From a virus, in the IMG/VR virus record IMGVR_UViG_3300005613_000098, positions 1 through 48,816 of that record: DNA of 48,816 bases; one strand, 5' to 3'. Within the stretch, counting starts at the first letter, position 1. Each line of letters starts with the position of its first letter. The translations under genes were made by a program, and so were the position numbers. Positions 8,646 to 18,877 of the stretch are shown piece after piece. The notes below the pieces were generated by a model that worked only from the letters and a program-made list of their open reading frames with translations, did not search any database and was not told where the DNA came from.

Positions 8646-11291
8646 TTATCTTATACTACTATCTATGTGATAACTCGAAACATAATTGACGCTACCAGAA
8701 GCACCTCTTTCTGCAAGCACAGAACTACCCGAAATGGTAATGTCCGACAGCGATATAGAATCAAGAGTACCGTTAGTTACGAAATCGGTTCCAACAACAG
8801 TCGTTCCAACAGAAGAACCGCTGATGCCGTGAACATCAATCGAAGGATACAACTCTGCATCGAGTTTCACAATATCAGAAGCGGTTGTTCCTTCGATGAA
8901 GTAACCGTTGAAAGAAACATCAGCGATTGCATAGTATCTTTCACACAATTGCTTCTCGATAGAAAGTGGACGCTCCTCGAATCTTGATCTGTTTGTGCCC
9001 GACTCTAACTGAACGCGGGAAAGATCGAAACCTACACCAGCGTTCCAAGTTGGAGGCAAAATAAACTGAACTTCAAGCCAGTTTTTGTCTGCGTTGATAG
9101 ACGATGAGAATGTGTTTAGTTCGTTTGTTCTAAACCGATTTTGCTTCTGTTGCCATTCACTAGTCACATCGAATGTAGTTCCATCTACGCTGGTAACAGC
9201 ACCATTGATTGCAAAGCAGTTTGTTGCACCAGTATCATAAGTCGAACCATCGAACACCTGAACAACATTCACCTTGAAGTCTGTAGATCCACCACCCATG
9301 CTTGTTCCGCGAATCCAGTAACTCAAGATGATTTCATTCTCACCGGTGACACTTCCGAGTGTTCTCACATTTTCGATTCTCTGTGAGAGAATGACATCAC
9401 CTGCTCCAGATGGACCGCTTTCTACACGAACATAACTTCTTGGTGTGGTTCCACCTGTTGTTTTAATCGCGTTGTCGCCTGTGTGACCTAACTTATGCAC
9501 GATACAGGATCGTGTGTTTGCAGAATCAATCTCAGATGAAAGAATCGCCCACATGTCAGCATGATACCCGGTAACACCTTCACCAAACTCTAAAGTGGTT
9601 CCGTATGCGTTTCCTGTCGGAAGATTGATGTCACCGGTAACTTGAGTACCTGCGATTCCATCATAATCTCTCCATCTTTGCCAGAAATCGAAGTCACCAT
9701 TGATAATCTTGTTTCTGAAAGAGGAGGTGACGATTCTCTGATCGGCTAGTTCAAGGTTATGTGCATCGTATGTTACAAAATCAAAACTCTGTCCAGTATC
9801 AACTTGAACTTCATTGCCGATGTAGTTAACGAAAAGACCGGTATCACCGGTAACACCAATAAGAACTGGTTTTCGTATTCTTCCTGCAATTGACGGTTCG
9901 GTTGCTGTGAAACTTCCAACAGTGTCGCCCAAGAAGTATGCTTCGCCTGGTGCAAGAGTAAAACCACCGGAAACAATCGAAGGCATTTCGGAAAGATCAA
10001 CGAGACCAGTGTAAACTGCTGTGAAGTAATTTGGTGAGTGTGACTTCTCTACTATTGCGACAACTTCAGCATTTGCGGGTGTTGAGTTATCTGCTTTTGC
10101 ATATGTTGCACCGGCAGAACTACTGTAAAAACGAACAAGATCACCTGTGGTAAACCCGTGGGCGGTTTGTTCAATTGTTTTTCTGTTTGTCCACTTATAG
10201 TCAATATGATAACCATAAGTGCTTCCAGAACCGACAGGTGAAGAAGTCGGGACACCGTTGTTTTTTGCAGAATAACTGAATGTGTTTTCAAAAGTAACAC
10301 CACCGGATATTACATCACCATTCAGTTGTGGAATCTGAACGGTTCCTTGTCGAGTTACACGAATACCATCTGCTGTTGCACCGGTTTGTGAATTTGTGTA
10401 ACCGATGCGAATACGCTTTTGTGTGTCTCCAGCCTTAAACGCACCAATTTCAAATCGTTCGTCCACAACACCATCATGCGAGATCGTGATTTTTGTTTCT
10501 GCTGAGTTGTAGCCAAAAATGTTAAACGCATTGGTGTACGCTTTCGCAACATTGAAGTCGATACCAATGTTTGTTTTCCACGCTTGATATGCAGAACTAA
10601 TGCCTGCGTTACTTGTATCGACAACCCATTCTTTATCTCCGGAAAGACCTCGAACAATGACACCAGCACCGTCGATGTTAACATCATTCAGACCTGGTTC
10701 ACCACCATCACTATCACCACTTGTACCCAAGTAAATAACTTTGTCGTCAACGAACAGTTCGGATGAGTTGATGACTGTATATGTGCCATCGAAGTAAATA
10801 TTTCCGGTGAATCTGTGATCCCCGGAGATCGAGTACGGTAGTAGTTCGGATGCTTTGACTCGTCTTATGTCTGCTGTTGCTGTTGAAACATCTGCGAACA
10901 TGAAGTAGTCTTCCGCTTCGACTGTTCCAGTTGGGCCTGGAGTTGCATCTGGAAGACCTGCAATGTCAACCGCAAGAACCTTATGTGAAGTGGAAACATC
11001 CGGATTGTTTGCACCGGTCGCAGACGGATCGTCCAAGAAGCGAAGACCGTAGATTCCCTGCCCAGTTACTCCGCTTAGTGTTCCTTGATACTCTGCATTT
11101 CCTTGACCAATGTTGATGCGAAATGTTTTTGTTCCATCTACCGCACGATATTCGGCAAACCCAAAACCACCATCAACATCATACACATTGATTCGATTTA
11201 CAACATCGATAAGATCGTTGCTGCGCAGATACCATTCGTTGAATGAATCCGAAAGTTGTAATGGTGTTACGCTGTGAAGGGTACTTGCCAT
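8646..11291 (-). CDS. Tail fibre protein with carbohydrate-binding-like C-terminus (881 aa)
   Basis: It opens MASTLHSVTPLQLSDSFNEW and continues YLRSNDLIDVVNRINVYDV, a motif found at the start of many marine T4-like fibre proteins. The middle contains repeated beta segments (TGNIYFDGTYTVIN, LNDVNIDGAGVIVRG). Residues about 385-500 (GDLVRFYSSSAG to LFVNYIGNE) match the N-terminal domain of the collar-domain fibre downstream. From NKIINGDFDFWQRWRDYDGI the C-terminal beta-sandwich resembles carbohydrate-binding modules and ends in the conserved FDLSRVQLESGTNRSRFEER. Likely a long or side tail fibre used for adsorption. Confidence 0.85.
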   Translation of the reverse strand: MASTLHSVTPLQLSDSFNEWYLRSNDLIDVVNRINVYDVDGGFGFAEYRAVDGTKTFRINIGQGNAEYQGTLSGVTGQGIYGLRFLDDPSATGANNPDVSTSHKVLAVDIAGLPDATPGPTGTVEAEDYFMFADVSTATADIRRVKASELLPYSISGDHRFTGNIYFDGTYTVINSSELFVDDKVIYLGTSGDSDGGEPGLNDVNIDGAGVIVRGLSGDKEWVVDTSNAGISSAYQAWKTNIGIDFNVAKAYTNAFNIFGYNSAETKITISHDGVVDERFEIGAFKAGDTQKRIRIGYTNSQTGATADGIRVTRQGTVQIPQLNGDVISGGVTFENTFSYSAKNNGVPTSSPVGSGSTYGYHIDYKWTNRKTIEQTAHGFTTGDLVRFYSSSAGATYAKADNSTPANAEVVAIVEKSHSPNYFTAVYTGLVDLSEMPSIVSGGFTLAPGEAYFLGDTVGSFTATEPSIAGRIRKPVLIGVTGDTGLFVNYIGNEVQVDTGQSFDFVTYDAHNLELADQRIVTSSFRNKIINGDFDFWQRWRDYDGIAGTQVTGDINLPTGNAYGTTLEFGEGVTGYHADMWAILSSEIDSANTRSCIVHKLGHTGDNAIKTTGGTTPRSYVRVESGPSGAGDVILSQRIENVRTLGSVTGENEIILSYWIRGTSMGGGSTDFKVNVVQVFDGSTYDTGATNCFAINGAVTSVDGTTFDVTSEWQQKQNRFRTNELNTFSSSINADKNWLEVQFILPPTWNAGVGFDLSRVQLESGTNRSRFEERPLSIEKQLCERYYAIADVSFNGYFIEGTTASDIVKLDAELYPSIDVHGISGSSVGTTVVGTDFVTNGTLDSISLSDITISGSSVLAERGASGSVNYVSSYHIDSSIR

Positions 11292-11498
11292 TTATTGTCC
11301 TTTGTTTAGCATTTCGAGAAGCAAAACCTTGATATCTTTCAGCTCAGCCTCAAGTGTATTTAGTCTTTGTTCTTCAGAGTTTCTTTTCTCTTTGTCTTTT
11401 AGAAATCTCTCGTAGTCTTCGATATTAGTATTGACAATGCCGTTTGTTTGTAAGTCTCGTTCAAGACCTGGTTCGTTTTTGATTCTCATTCGATTCAT
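11292..11498 (-). CDS. Small coiled-coil virion-cluster protein (68 aa)
   Basis: Begins MNRMRIKNEPGLERDLQTNG and passes through IVNTNIEDYERFLKDKEKR into a heptad-rich helix (RLNTLEAELKDIKVLLLEML) at about residues 45-65, so a coiled coil is likely. Similar small proteins sit next to the DUF4815 gene in marine T4-like phages. The start overlaps the DUF4815 stop (ATGA), and the stop directly abuts the next fibre gene. Possible role: linker or trimerisation factor between baseplate and fibre. Not proven. Confidence 0.82.
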   Translation of the reverse strand: MNRMRIKNEPGLERDLQTNGIVNTNIEDYERFLKDKEKRNSEEQRLNTLEAELKDIKVLLLEMLNKGQ

Positions 11499-14400
11499 AC
11501 GGTAATCGCATATGTTCTCAGATTACGAATCGCCGGTACTGATAGACCATTTTCTGGACCGGTGAGAACAACCTTTGTTGAATACACGGAGAAAGAACCA
11601 GTCGCTGTCTTTGGAATATAAGAGAACTTGTAGAACTCACCGTCATTTGTGTTTGATGGGTTTCTCAGTGTCTCGGTTGTCTTTGTCATTTCGATATATG
11701 GTTGTTTCTCGAAGTCTGTCTTTGTGTCTTCAAGAATCTTGACATAGACTTTGACATCGGTTTCTTCCGGAAGGTTTCCTTCAAACTCTACGCGAATGTT
11801 GTTTGCGGGAATGTCCAGAGTGTTTCTCTTGCCAATATATCTTGCAACACCCTTGTTAGGTTTATCAATCACCACCGGATCTTCTTCGCCTGAAGTGTCT
11901 GTGCTAATGTTATTTCTTACACAGACAAGAGACAACCGATCCAAGTCAACCATAGGTGAGATGTTTGCATCTGGTGTTCCAAGAACCAGTTCCAAAAGAT
12001 CGCCTTCGTTGGTGGAGATTTCGTTTGTTGTGCTTCTTGGATAAGTTCCTGGCTTACCAAGAATCTTTGTTGTTCTGTTCGGAATCAACTCTCGTCTATC
12101 CACAGCGGAGAAGTTGCTTGTGGATGGAAGGAAGCGAACAACTGCATCGGGTTCTTGTTCGATGGTTGCTTTCAGTTCGACATAGTTTATCGTTGGTGTT
12201 GTTACGATATCACCGTCTTGGTTTGTTGCAGAGTTTGCGACACCACGAAGACGAATCTGCTTGGTTTCAGTAGTGTCATACACATTCTTGTTTACACGGA
12301 ACATGAGCGAACGAGTTGTATCTTCGACTCTTGTGCCATTGTTTTGTGGAAGGTACAATCTTCCCACATAAGGTTGCTTGATAACTTCGGTGTTGGTGTT
12401 GAGACCGTCGCCACTAATACCTTTTTCGCCAAGAGTAACAGCCCAAAGTTCATCGTCGCTACTGTTGCTACGAATAACAAGTGCGTATTCTCCGGGTGAC
12501 AGACGGACAGGTGTTGAGAAAGTAAACCGAGTATATTTCGATGAGTCAGGACCAGTAGAGAATACAGTAACACCACTTGCGAGAGAGGTATCACCAGGCT
12601 TTGTGACTTCTGAGAATGCGATGACATGAGATGGATCTGGAACACCGTTTACTACACCACGCAGTTCGATCTTCGCAGGAACATTTGCATTCTTTGCCTT
12701 GTAGTAAATGTCGATGCTTGAACACATGATGCCGTTTGGGTATCGTGAACCATCAACAAAGAATGTCTGAGTCAACGGATCGTAGTAATCTGCTACAGAC
12801 GACAGAATCTGCTTGCGATTTGTTGTTGTTGCATCTTGTACGATTCGATCTTGTTTTGTTGAGTCTCTCTTTGCAAGACTTTCTCGCAGTCTTCCCGACC
12901 CCTGAGTTCTTGAGTTTCCGTCGATGCGAAAAATCATATCGGTTGAAGTTGTGCTTTCCGCAGAAATATTCTGTGTGGAATCTGTAATACGAATCACCTT
13001 GTCTGTTGCAAGGTACTTGTTGGTTGCTGGAATCACGATCTGTCCTGAAACAGAACCGTATTCGTCAGTTACAAGTGTCGATGGGTTCAGATTACGAATG
13101 AAACCATAGTTGCTGTTGTATGTCGGATCATTCTCAGTTTCCAAACCGAGTTTTCTGCCATCAAAGAAAACATACATCTTCGTGAACGGTTTCAGATTGG
13201 AGGCAGAAAAATCAATAGTGACAGCATCCATTCTGAATGTTATGGAGTTGTCTGGTCTACGAAGTGTAATAGGTCGAAGTCTATTTCGTGTGCTTCTTGC
13301 TTTACCCGTTGCGCTATATGAAGCAACAGTATTGCGGAAACCAGTCGTCTTTGAAACTGACTTGTCGCTTGGAACGATTTGTGACCAACGATCATACAAC
13401 ACCTCACGAAGATGTGATGTATTTGTTGTGTTTGACGCATAATCGAGTTCTTCGGTAATGCTTCTATCGTGTTCTGTTCCCCAGTGAACATTCCACCACT
13501 TCCATTGCGTGCCGAAACCGTTTCGCACACCTCTTGTGTTCTTCTTTCTACCAGAAATCCAGTGTGTGTTCTTTCCTCCCTCATTACTATTCACGATAGC
13601 AGGCTTATAAGTGCTTAACCAATTGCTGCTTGAGGGTGTTAACGAAAGAGATCCAACCCAGTTCACTTTCGATGAAGGATTCACTTTTACGGTTGTATTG
13701 GCTTCTAGTGCTACAACCGCCGCTTCTGTGCTTGAAGGTGTAAGACCGATTACATTATCAGCAGACAGTGTAATACCAGTAGGAGATGTTTCGCTTGAGC
13801 GAAGTCTCACATTGACGGCAGATGTGGTAGGACGCAGAGTTCCGGTTTCTTGATCGATAGCGATGGAATGTTCTTCGCTATCGTTATCTGCTGAATCGTG
13901 TGTAGAGAACGAATCGATCACCATTCCGTTAAGGAATGTGTTTGCGAAACCGGAGATGGATGCCTTTGCTTCCTGCTCGTCGTCGGTGAGTTTGGAAAGT
14001 TCTTCAAGTCGAGTGATTCTCTTGTCCAACTCACCAATCATTCTCATGGTATAACGCTGGTTATCGATATACTTGATTTCGACATCCTCTGGTCCGAAAG
14101 TATACGGTTCCACTTTGATCTCGTATAGAACCATCGCGTTTTCGGGGTTGTGTTCTGCTGCGATCGGTTCAAGAGAAGGTCGACCTTCAAGAATCTTGAA
14201 TTCTCTTTCCTTCGTGAGCAAAATTTTGTCGATTCTTGGAAGATAATGTGTGTAGTTCACAAAGTAAAGATTGCCGTCTTCAGGTGTCCATGCACCATAG
14301 ACTCTACCTGCCTCGACTGATGTTACGAGATCCCCCTCGTAAGCAATACCAGGCGCACGAATAGGACGATGATCGATTGCGTCAGACAAACTGAATGTTT

Positions 14401-16903
14401 CGCCGGTTCTCTTGTCTACAAATGGTGGGATCAGACTGTAGTTGAAATCTGTTGTAACACCATCTACTGTAATGCCAACTTCGTGATCGTTATGAAGATA
14501 TGATTGAACTACAATCGGATATGTGATCTGATCGTAATTGCCTGATCCATTGACGCGGTGATCGAAGTATAGAAATTCCACAGTGAAAAGTGCTGCGTCT
14601 TGATTGTTTAACCAACGATCACTAGGACCTTCTTTACCATTCTCGTAACTTTCATCCAGAATGATGCTTGCGTGATCGTACAAGTACGAACGCTGTCCAT
14701 TGTCTAGTGTAAATAACGATGTAATATCTTCGTTGTCGTTAGTTGCGTCTTTCACAGAAAGAAGTTGGTACACATCTGAGAGTTCAAGACTGATTCCATA
14801 ACCTCTTGCGATTGCATTACTAAAAACAATGTTTGAATTACCATTTAGCGTTAGTGTTTTTCTCTTGAGAATCTTCTTACGAAAGTTTGCACCCGTACTA
14901 TCTTCAACACGAACATTCGCAAGAACATAGATTTTTTCGGGAATGGTTTCTTCGTCTGAAAGATCGAGTGTGAGAGTTACTGAAGTGTTTCCGCTGTTGA
15001 CAGATAGTGTGTTTCCGCCGTATAGACCAGAAGTCTCAGGAGACATAGTGTAAATATGTCCATTGACAGAAACAATGTATTCGTCTAGTTCGTCGATGGT
15101 ATCAACATACCCGTCAGAGTTGTTGGTTCCCTGAAACACAGCAGCAGACGGTAAAAAGTTGAACGGATTGCCAGATTCGTTTCCGATGACTGCCTCATAG
15201 ATACCACCACCGAGACTTGTGAGTGTCGGTTGGAAGTCTCGCTGGACATAGTAATCCAAACCCGTTATTTCCTTGACGGTATTGCCTACGGGAACACGAT
15301 AAACAAGAGTCGCATTACCTTTGTCATTTAACGGAGAACCGCCAAGATTGGTGATTGGTTCTGCACGGAACAGTGTCTCTTGTGCTGCGGTATCGTTCGA
15401 TGCAAAGAATGCCACTTCTTCGATTGTGGAGTTGTCGTACTGAGCATTCACACCTGCTTCAGTACCAAATACAATGTCGGCAAGATACAAACGATATGTG
15501 GTGGAACTAAAGTCATTGGGTTGTAGGTGAACTGCATTTGCACAGCCAATTTGGTTTCTTCCAGAATCGAGCAGAGCAAGTTTCTTTTGTTTAGGACCAA
15601 ATACACTGTCTGTGTTTGTAGCGAAGAAGTCACCGAACAGTGGGTTGGTTGTAGTATTTCTTACGATTACATAGTTGCCGAGATCGAATGGTAACAGTTG
15701 CTCGGATTGTGACTGAACATGATCTAAGTCTCTCGCCTTTCTTCCGACAAGATACTCTGTGTTCTGTAGTTCAAACTCATATCCTTGAACATACGCTTTA
15801 CCAGTCTTCATTCCGATTGCAAGGAAACCATCGGGATCATTACGAATATCTTCGGATGGACTGGCGGTTGGATCAAAAACACCACCATTGTTAACATCAT
15901 ACTCCAGAACTTCAATGCCGAAAGGACGAACGGTATAGTGACCAGATTCGTCAAATGTTCTTCGTGCGAGTGTTTCTTCTAAACCTGCATAGTCTGGATA
16001 TTTGAGTGTCTTGAAGGTTTCTCCGTTCAGAATACGAAAGAATTCGATAAAGTTTTCGGTATCAAGATCCGTTCTAAAACCCTCTTCGTTGAATGTGAAT
16101 GCGATCTGATCGATTACCAGATCAATCTTATAACGATCCGCGCCGGGTGCGTTGAAGTTGTAAGAACCCTGCGATGGATCACGAAGAGATGTGTCATCAT
16201 TTACAGTTACAGTTTGACGATTGATTGTAAAACCAACTGCTGTTGTCTGATTTGCAATCGTAAAATCACGAACACCGTTGGTTGTTTTAAATACGGGAAT
16301 GGTTTGTGCATCATTCAGAACAAAGAATCCCTCAAGATAAAAAATACCTTGTTGAATCGAAACGAGAATTGCCTCTCCCGACGCCACAATTCCGGTGTTT
16401 GCTTTGACAATAAGAGAATCCGAACCTTGAGTTGTAATATTCGGATTTGTTGTTTGAAGTGTATTACCAGAAACAAACAATCTTCCGTTGTTCGTGGTAT
16501 CCGTGCTTCCTGTGCCAGTGTACGGTTCATAAAACAAAATAACATGAGGATCGGTTGTGGTTGCTGGTAGGGTTGCAACTACTTTACCTCTTTTTGTAAC
16601 TTCGTTTTCTGTGAAGGTGATTTCGTAGTTCAGAAGTTGTTCTGGATCTGTTGTTGTGGTTTCAAGGCGAACAAATTGTACGCGAGATTCAGAGACGCTA
16701 CCACCTTTAACGATCGAACCGTTTTCAAAGATATGATCGGCAAATCTACCTACTTGGTTGTTCAGAATTGTTTGAAGTTGAGTAAGTTCTCTTGCCTGGA
16801 CAGAGTAAGATGGGCGAAACAGAATCCGAAGAAACTTTTTTGTTTCGTCGAAATCGTCGTAGTATGGTTCGATGTTAAAACGAGACTTTCCTTCTGTTGC
16901 CAT
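11495..16903 (-). CDS. DUF4815 giant virion structural protein (1802 aa)
   Basis: The N-terminus (MATEGKSRFNIEPYYDDFDE, then KKFLRILFRPSYSVQARELT and LQTILNNQVGRFADHIFENG) is diagnostic of DUF4815 domain proteins of T4-like marine phages. The rest is a long series of beta-rich segments. Later parts include GSRYPNGIMCSSIDIYYKAK and SKYTRFTFSTPVRLSPGEYA, suggesting jelly-roll-like or Ig-like modules near residues 1400-1550. No enzymatic motif was seen. It follows gp8, where T4 has gp9/gp10/gp11, so a peripheral baseplate protein that anchors fibres is the natural inference. It is the largest gene in the window. Confidence 0.88.
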   Translation of the reverse strand: MATEGKSRFNIEPYYDDFDETKKFLRILFRPSYSVQARELTQLQTILNNQVGRFADHIFENGSIVKGGSVSESRVQFVRLETTTTDPEQLLNYEITFTENEVTKRGKVVATLPATTTDPHVILFYEPYTGTGSTDTTNNGRLFVSGNTLQTTNPNITTQGSDSLIVKANTGIVASGEAILVSIQQGIFYLEGFFVLNDAQTIPVFKTTNGVRDFTIANQTTAVGFTINRQTVTVNDDTSLRDPSQGSYNFNAPGADRYKIDLVIDQIAFTFNEEGFRTDLDTENFIEFFRILNGETFKTLKYPDYAGLEETLARRTFDESGHYTVRPFGIEVLEYDVNNGGVFDPTASPSEDIRNDPDGFLAIGMKTGKAYVQGYEFELQNTEYLVGRKARDLDHVQSQSEQLLPFDLGNYVIVRNTTTNPLFGDFFATNTDSVFGPKQKKLALLDSGRNQIGCANAVHLQPNDFSSTTYRLYLADIVFGTEAGVNAQYDNSTIEEVAFFASNDTAAQETLFRAEPITNLGGSPLNDKGNATLVYRVPVGNTVKEITGLDYYVQRDFQPTLTSLGGGIYEAVIGNESGNPFNFLPSAAVFQGTNNSDGYVDTIDELDEYIVSVNGHIYTMSPETSGLYGGNTLSVNSGNTSVTLTLDLSDEETIPEKIYVLANVRVEDSTGANFRKKILKRKTLTLNGNSNIVFSNAIARGYGISLELSDVYQLLSVKDATNDNEDITSLFTLDNGQRSYLYDHASIILDESYENGKEGPSDRWLNNQDAALFTVEFLYFDHRVNGSGNYDQITYPIVVQSYLHNDHEVGITVDGVTTDFNYSLIPPFVDKRTGETFSLSDAIDHRPIRAPGIAYEGDLVTSVEAGRVYGAWTPEDGNLYFVNYTHYLPRIDKILLTKEREFKILEGRPSLEPIAAEHNPENAMVLYEIKVEPYTFGPEDVEIKYIDNQRYTMRMIGELDKRITRLEELSKLTDDEQEAKASISGFANTFLNGMVIDSFSTHDSADNDSEEHSIAIDQETGTLRPTTSAVNVRLRSSETSPTGITLSADNVIGLTPSSTEAAVVALEANTTVKVNPSSKVNWVGSLSLTPSSSNWLSTYKPAIVNSNEGGKNTHWISGRKKNTRGVRNGFGTQWKWWNVHWGTEHDRSITEELDYASNTTNTSHLREVLYDRWSQIVPSDKSVSKTTGFRNTVASYSATGKARSTRNRLRPITLRRPDNSITFRMDAVTIDFSASNLKPFTKMYVFFDGRKLGLETENDPTYNSNYGFIRNLNPSTLVTDEYGSVSGQIVIPATNKYLATDKVIRITDSTQNISAESTTSTDMIFRIDGNSRTQGSGRLRESLAKRDSTKQDRIVQDATTTNRKQILSSVADYYDPLTQTFFVDGSRYPNGIMCSSIDIYYKAKNANVPAKIELRGVVNGVPDPSHVIAFSEVTKPGDTSLASGVTVFSTGPDSSKYTRFTFSTPVRLSPGEYALVIRSNSSDDELWAVTLGEKGISGDGLNTNTEVIKQPYVGRLYLPQNNGTRVEDTTRSLMFRVNKNVYDTTETKQIRLRGVANSATNQDGDIVTTPTINYVELKATIEQEPDAVVRFLPSTSNFSAVDRRELIPNRTTKILGKPGTYPRSTTNEISTNEGDLLELVLGTPDANISPMVDLDRLSLVCVRNNISTDTSGEEDPVVIDKPNKGVARYIGKRNTLDIPANNIRVEFEGNLPEETDVKVYVKILEDTKTDFEKQPYIEMTKTTETLRNPSNTNDGEFYKFSYIPKTATGSFSVYSTKVVLTGPENGLSVPAIRNLRTYAITV

Positions 16904-16906
16904 TTA

Positions 16907-18877
16907 TTAGAATCCTAGTAGAATTTGAAACTCTTCGAGTTGTTCTGGACCACGCACGATTGGTTTCATGTTTTGTGCGTAGATCACCTGACCGGTGACT
17001 GGCTTAATATCGGGGTTCTTTATGTTATTTATGCTTGCAACATTCTTTCCGCCGCCAGAAACATCCAATTGTTCGCCAGTAACAAAAGAACCATGAACAT
17101 CCGTAAGAATTAGATCACCACTTGTCAATCCTTGATTCCACCCCAAAACAGTACCATACGCACCAGAACTCACACCGATTAAAATGGAATCGTCGTTTAA
17201 ATTAGGCGCACCCGAAAGTCCAAGAACGGTGGTTCCGTCAAATACAATGTCTGTGGTAACTCTTGGATTTTCCAGAATCGTAACAATTCTTGCCTTTTCG
17301 ATCTTATCGAAACTCCATACTTTACCATTTTGATCGAATTCGACGAGGGGTTCACCGGTAAAGCCAAGATTGAGTGGAAGTCTAAAATCTCCCTGAATGT
17401 TTTTTACCCGGAGCAAACCATACCCGGTTTCATTTGTCGGAAGAAACGAAACGATCTGTGCTGTAGCTTTTGATTCAGAACCGATCACATACCGATTTGC
17501 AGTAAACAGATTTTGTGGAATCGGTGTATTTGTGTTTGACTCAACGATCATATCACGTACTGTAGTCGGATTTGTATTTGCAATCCGAATTGGATTTCCG
17601 AGTTCATCCAGATATTGTGAATCTGTGTCATTGAGTCTTGGATTCAAAATGATTCCGTATTGCAACACATCGTTTCGTGTATCGAGACCTGTGATTCCCT
17701 CTGTGCCTTCGAACCGAACAAGAATAAACAGTTTTGTTGAATCGAGTTCGAGAAGAGGATTTACCCCATGTCCCCCGCTGGGAGGCAAAACTACTGCGAA
17801 TGTGGGTATATCAGGCTGACTATTATACGCATTGTTGAATGCAGAGTTTGTGATTGTCGCGTATGTGTAGTTTTTACCCGGATTCGTTACAACTATTTCT
17901 TTGATAACAACTTTAGTGGGATCAGAGGAATCATACGGAAGCAAAGCAATATGTGCTTTTGCTTCAGACCCATCACCGGTGATGACGACGCCGGGAGTTA
18001 TATGAAATACCGATGTATTTGAAACAAGTTGTGTCAGAGGAGCATCAAGAGTTGCTTCTTTTGTGGTAGTGTTGTACGCGGTAATTCTTCGCACTTGTCC
18101 TGCGCCCGTGCCCGAAACAACATTCAAATCACAATTTGTAAAGTTGCTAGAACCAATACCAGAAGCAAATCTTACGGTATTTACTCCAGCAGCATACACA
18201 GTCAAGAATGTGTTCGTGTTTGGGTTTCCGTTTTGGAACAAAGAAGAATATAAAGCACTTGCAATGTTAACTGTTTTGTTGCTGGTAACACGAATATAAT
18301 CGATGCTTCCATTTACAGCATTTTTTTGCGTATCGTATTGTCTTTGTGTTACTTCATCAAAACTTCGGAAAGAAATAATTGGAACGGGAATGTAATCGTT
18401 TGTAATATACTTGCGAAGTTGCTCAGGAATAGTAAACAAATACTTCCATTTGTAACCATCTGATGTTGTAAATATTCCTGTCGTTACAGTTGATGTTGGT
18501 TTTTTAATAGATTCGCCACCATCATTATTTGAAATGCACTTGTAGACATGGTATTCGTCTGTCATCACATGATAGATTTTATCTGTCAGATCAATAGAAT
18601 CGGAATACTCGTCGTATTTTGTGCCAAATGACCATTCATTTTTGGGAATCATATAATTGATATCGGAAGGCTGAATTGCCTTGTACGCGATGATGTTTCG
18701 CATGATGTCGATATCGTTTATTCTGGTGTCTTCTGGAGTACCGAAAGTAGGACCTTCGCTGCCCCATCCCGTCGTTTTTCCGATGAAGAAAAAGAGATTG
18801 TCAATCTTCTCTGCACTGTTAATAAAAGAACTGACAAAGTATTTCTTCAGAGAACTTTTGATTGGACTGTTGGACAT
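16907..18877 (-). CDS. gp8: Baseplate wedge protein gp8
   Basis: Recognised by features of marine gp8 homologues. The N-terminal region FINSAEKIDNLFFFIGKTTG is followed by INDIDIMRNIIAYKAIQPSD and INYMIPKNEWSFGTKYDEY. The HVMTDEYHVYKCISNNDGGE motif and TSDGYKWKYLFTIPEQLRKY come next. At 656 aa it is about twice the size of T4 gp8 (334 aa), with extra beta domains in the C-terminal half, as in marine relatives. gp8 is part of the baseplate wedge and contacts the fibre-bearing proteins. It abuts the gp7-position gene upstream (TAA directly before ATG) and the DUF4815 gene downstream, consistent with T4 order 6-7-8. Confidence 0.88.
   Translation of the reverse strand: MSNSPIKSSLKKYFVSSFINSAEKIDNLFFFIGKTTGWGSEGPTFGTPEDTRINDIDIMRNIIAYKAIQPSDINYMIPKNEWSFGTKYDEYSDSIDLTDKIYHVMTDEYHVYKCISNNDGGESIKKPTSTVTTGIFTTSDGYKWKYLFTIPEQLRKYITNDYIPVPIISFRSFDEVTQRQYDTQKNAVNGSIDYIRVTSNKTVNIASALYSSLFQNGNPNTNTFLTVYAAGVNTVRFASGIGSSNFTNCDLNVVSGTGAGQVRRITAYNTTTKEATLDAPLTQLVSNTSVFHITPGVVITGDGSEAKAHIALLPYDSSDPTKVVIKEIVVTNPGKNYTYATITNSAFNNAYNSQPDIPTFAVVLPPSGGHGVNPLLELDSTKLFILVRFEGTEGITGLDTRNDVLQYGIILNPRLNDTDSQYLDELGNPIRIANTNPTTVRDMIVESNTNTPIPQNLFTANRYVIGSESKATAQIVSFLPTNETGYGLLRVKNIQGDFRLPLNLGFTGEPLVEFDQNGKVWSFDKIEKARIVTILENPRVTTDIVFDGTTVLGLSGAPNLNDDSILIGVSSGAYGTVLGWNQGLTSGDLILTDVHGSFVTGEQLDVSGGGKNVASINNIKNPDIKPVTGQVIYAQNMKPIVRGPEQLEEFQILLGF
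17026..17033 (-). promoter_or_regulatory. Late-promoter-like octamer CATAAATA
   Basis: The minus strand reads CATAAATA, 123 nt upstream of the DUF4815 gene start and inside gp8. It fits a relaxed T4 late promoter (NATAAATA). Chance is not excluded. Confidence 0.35.
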
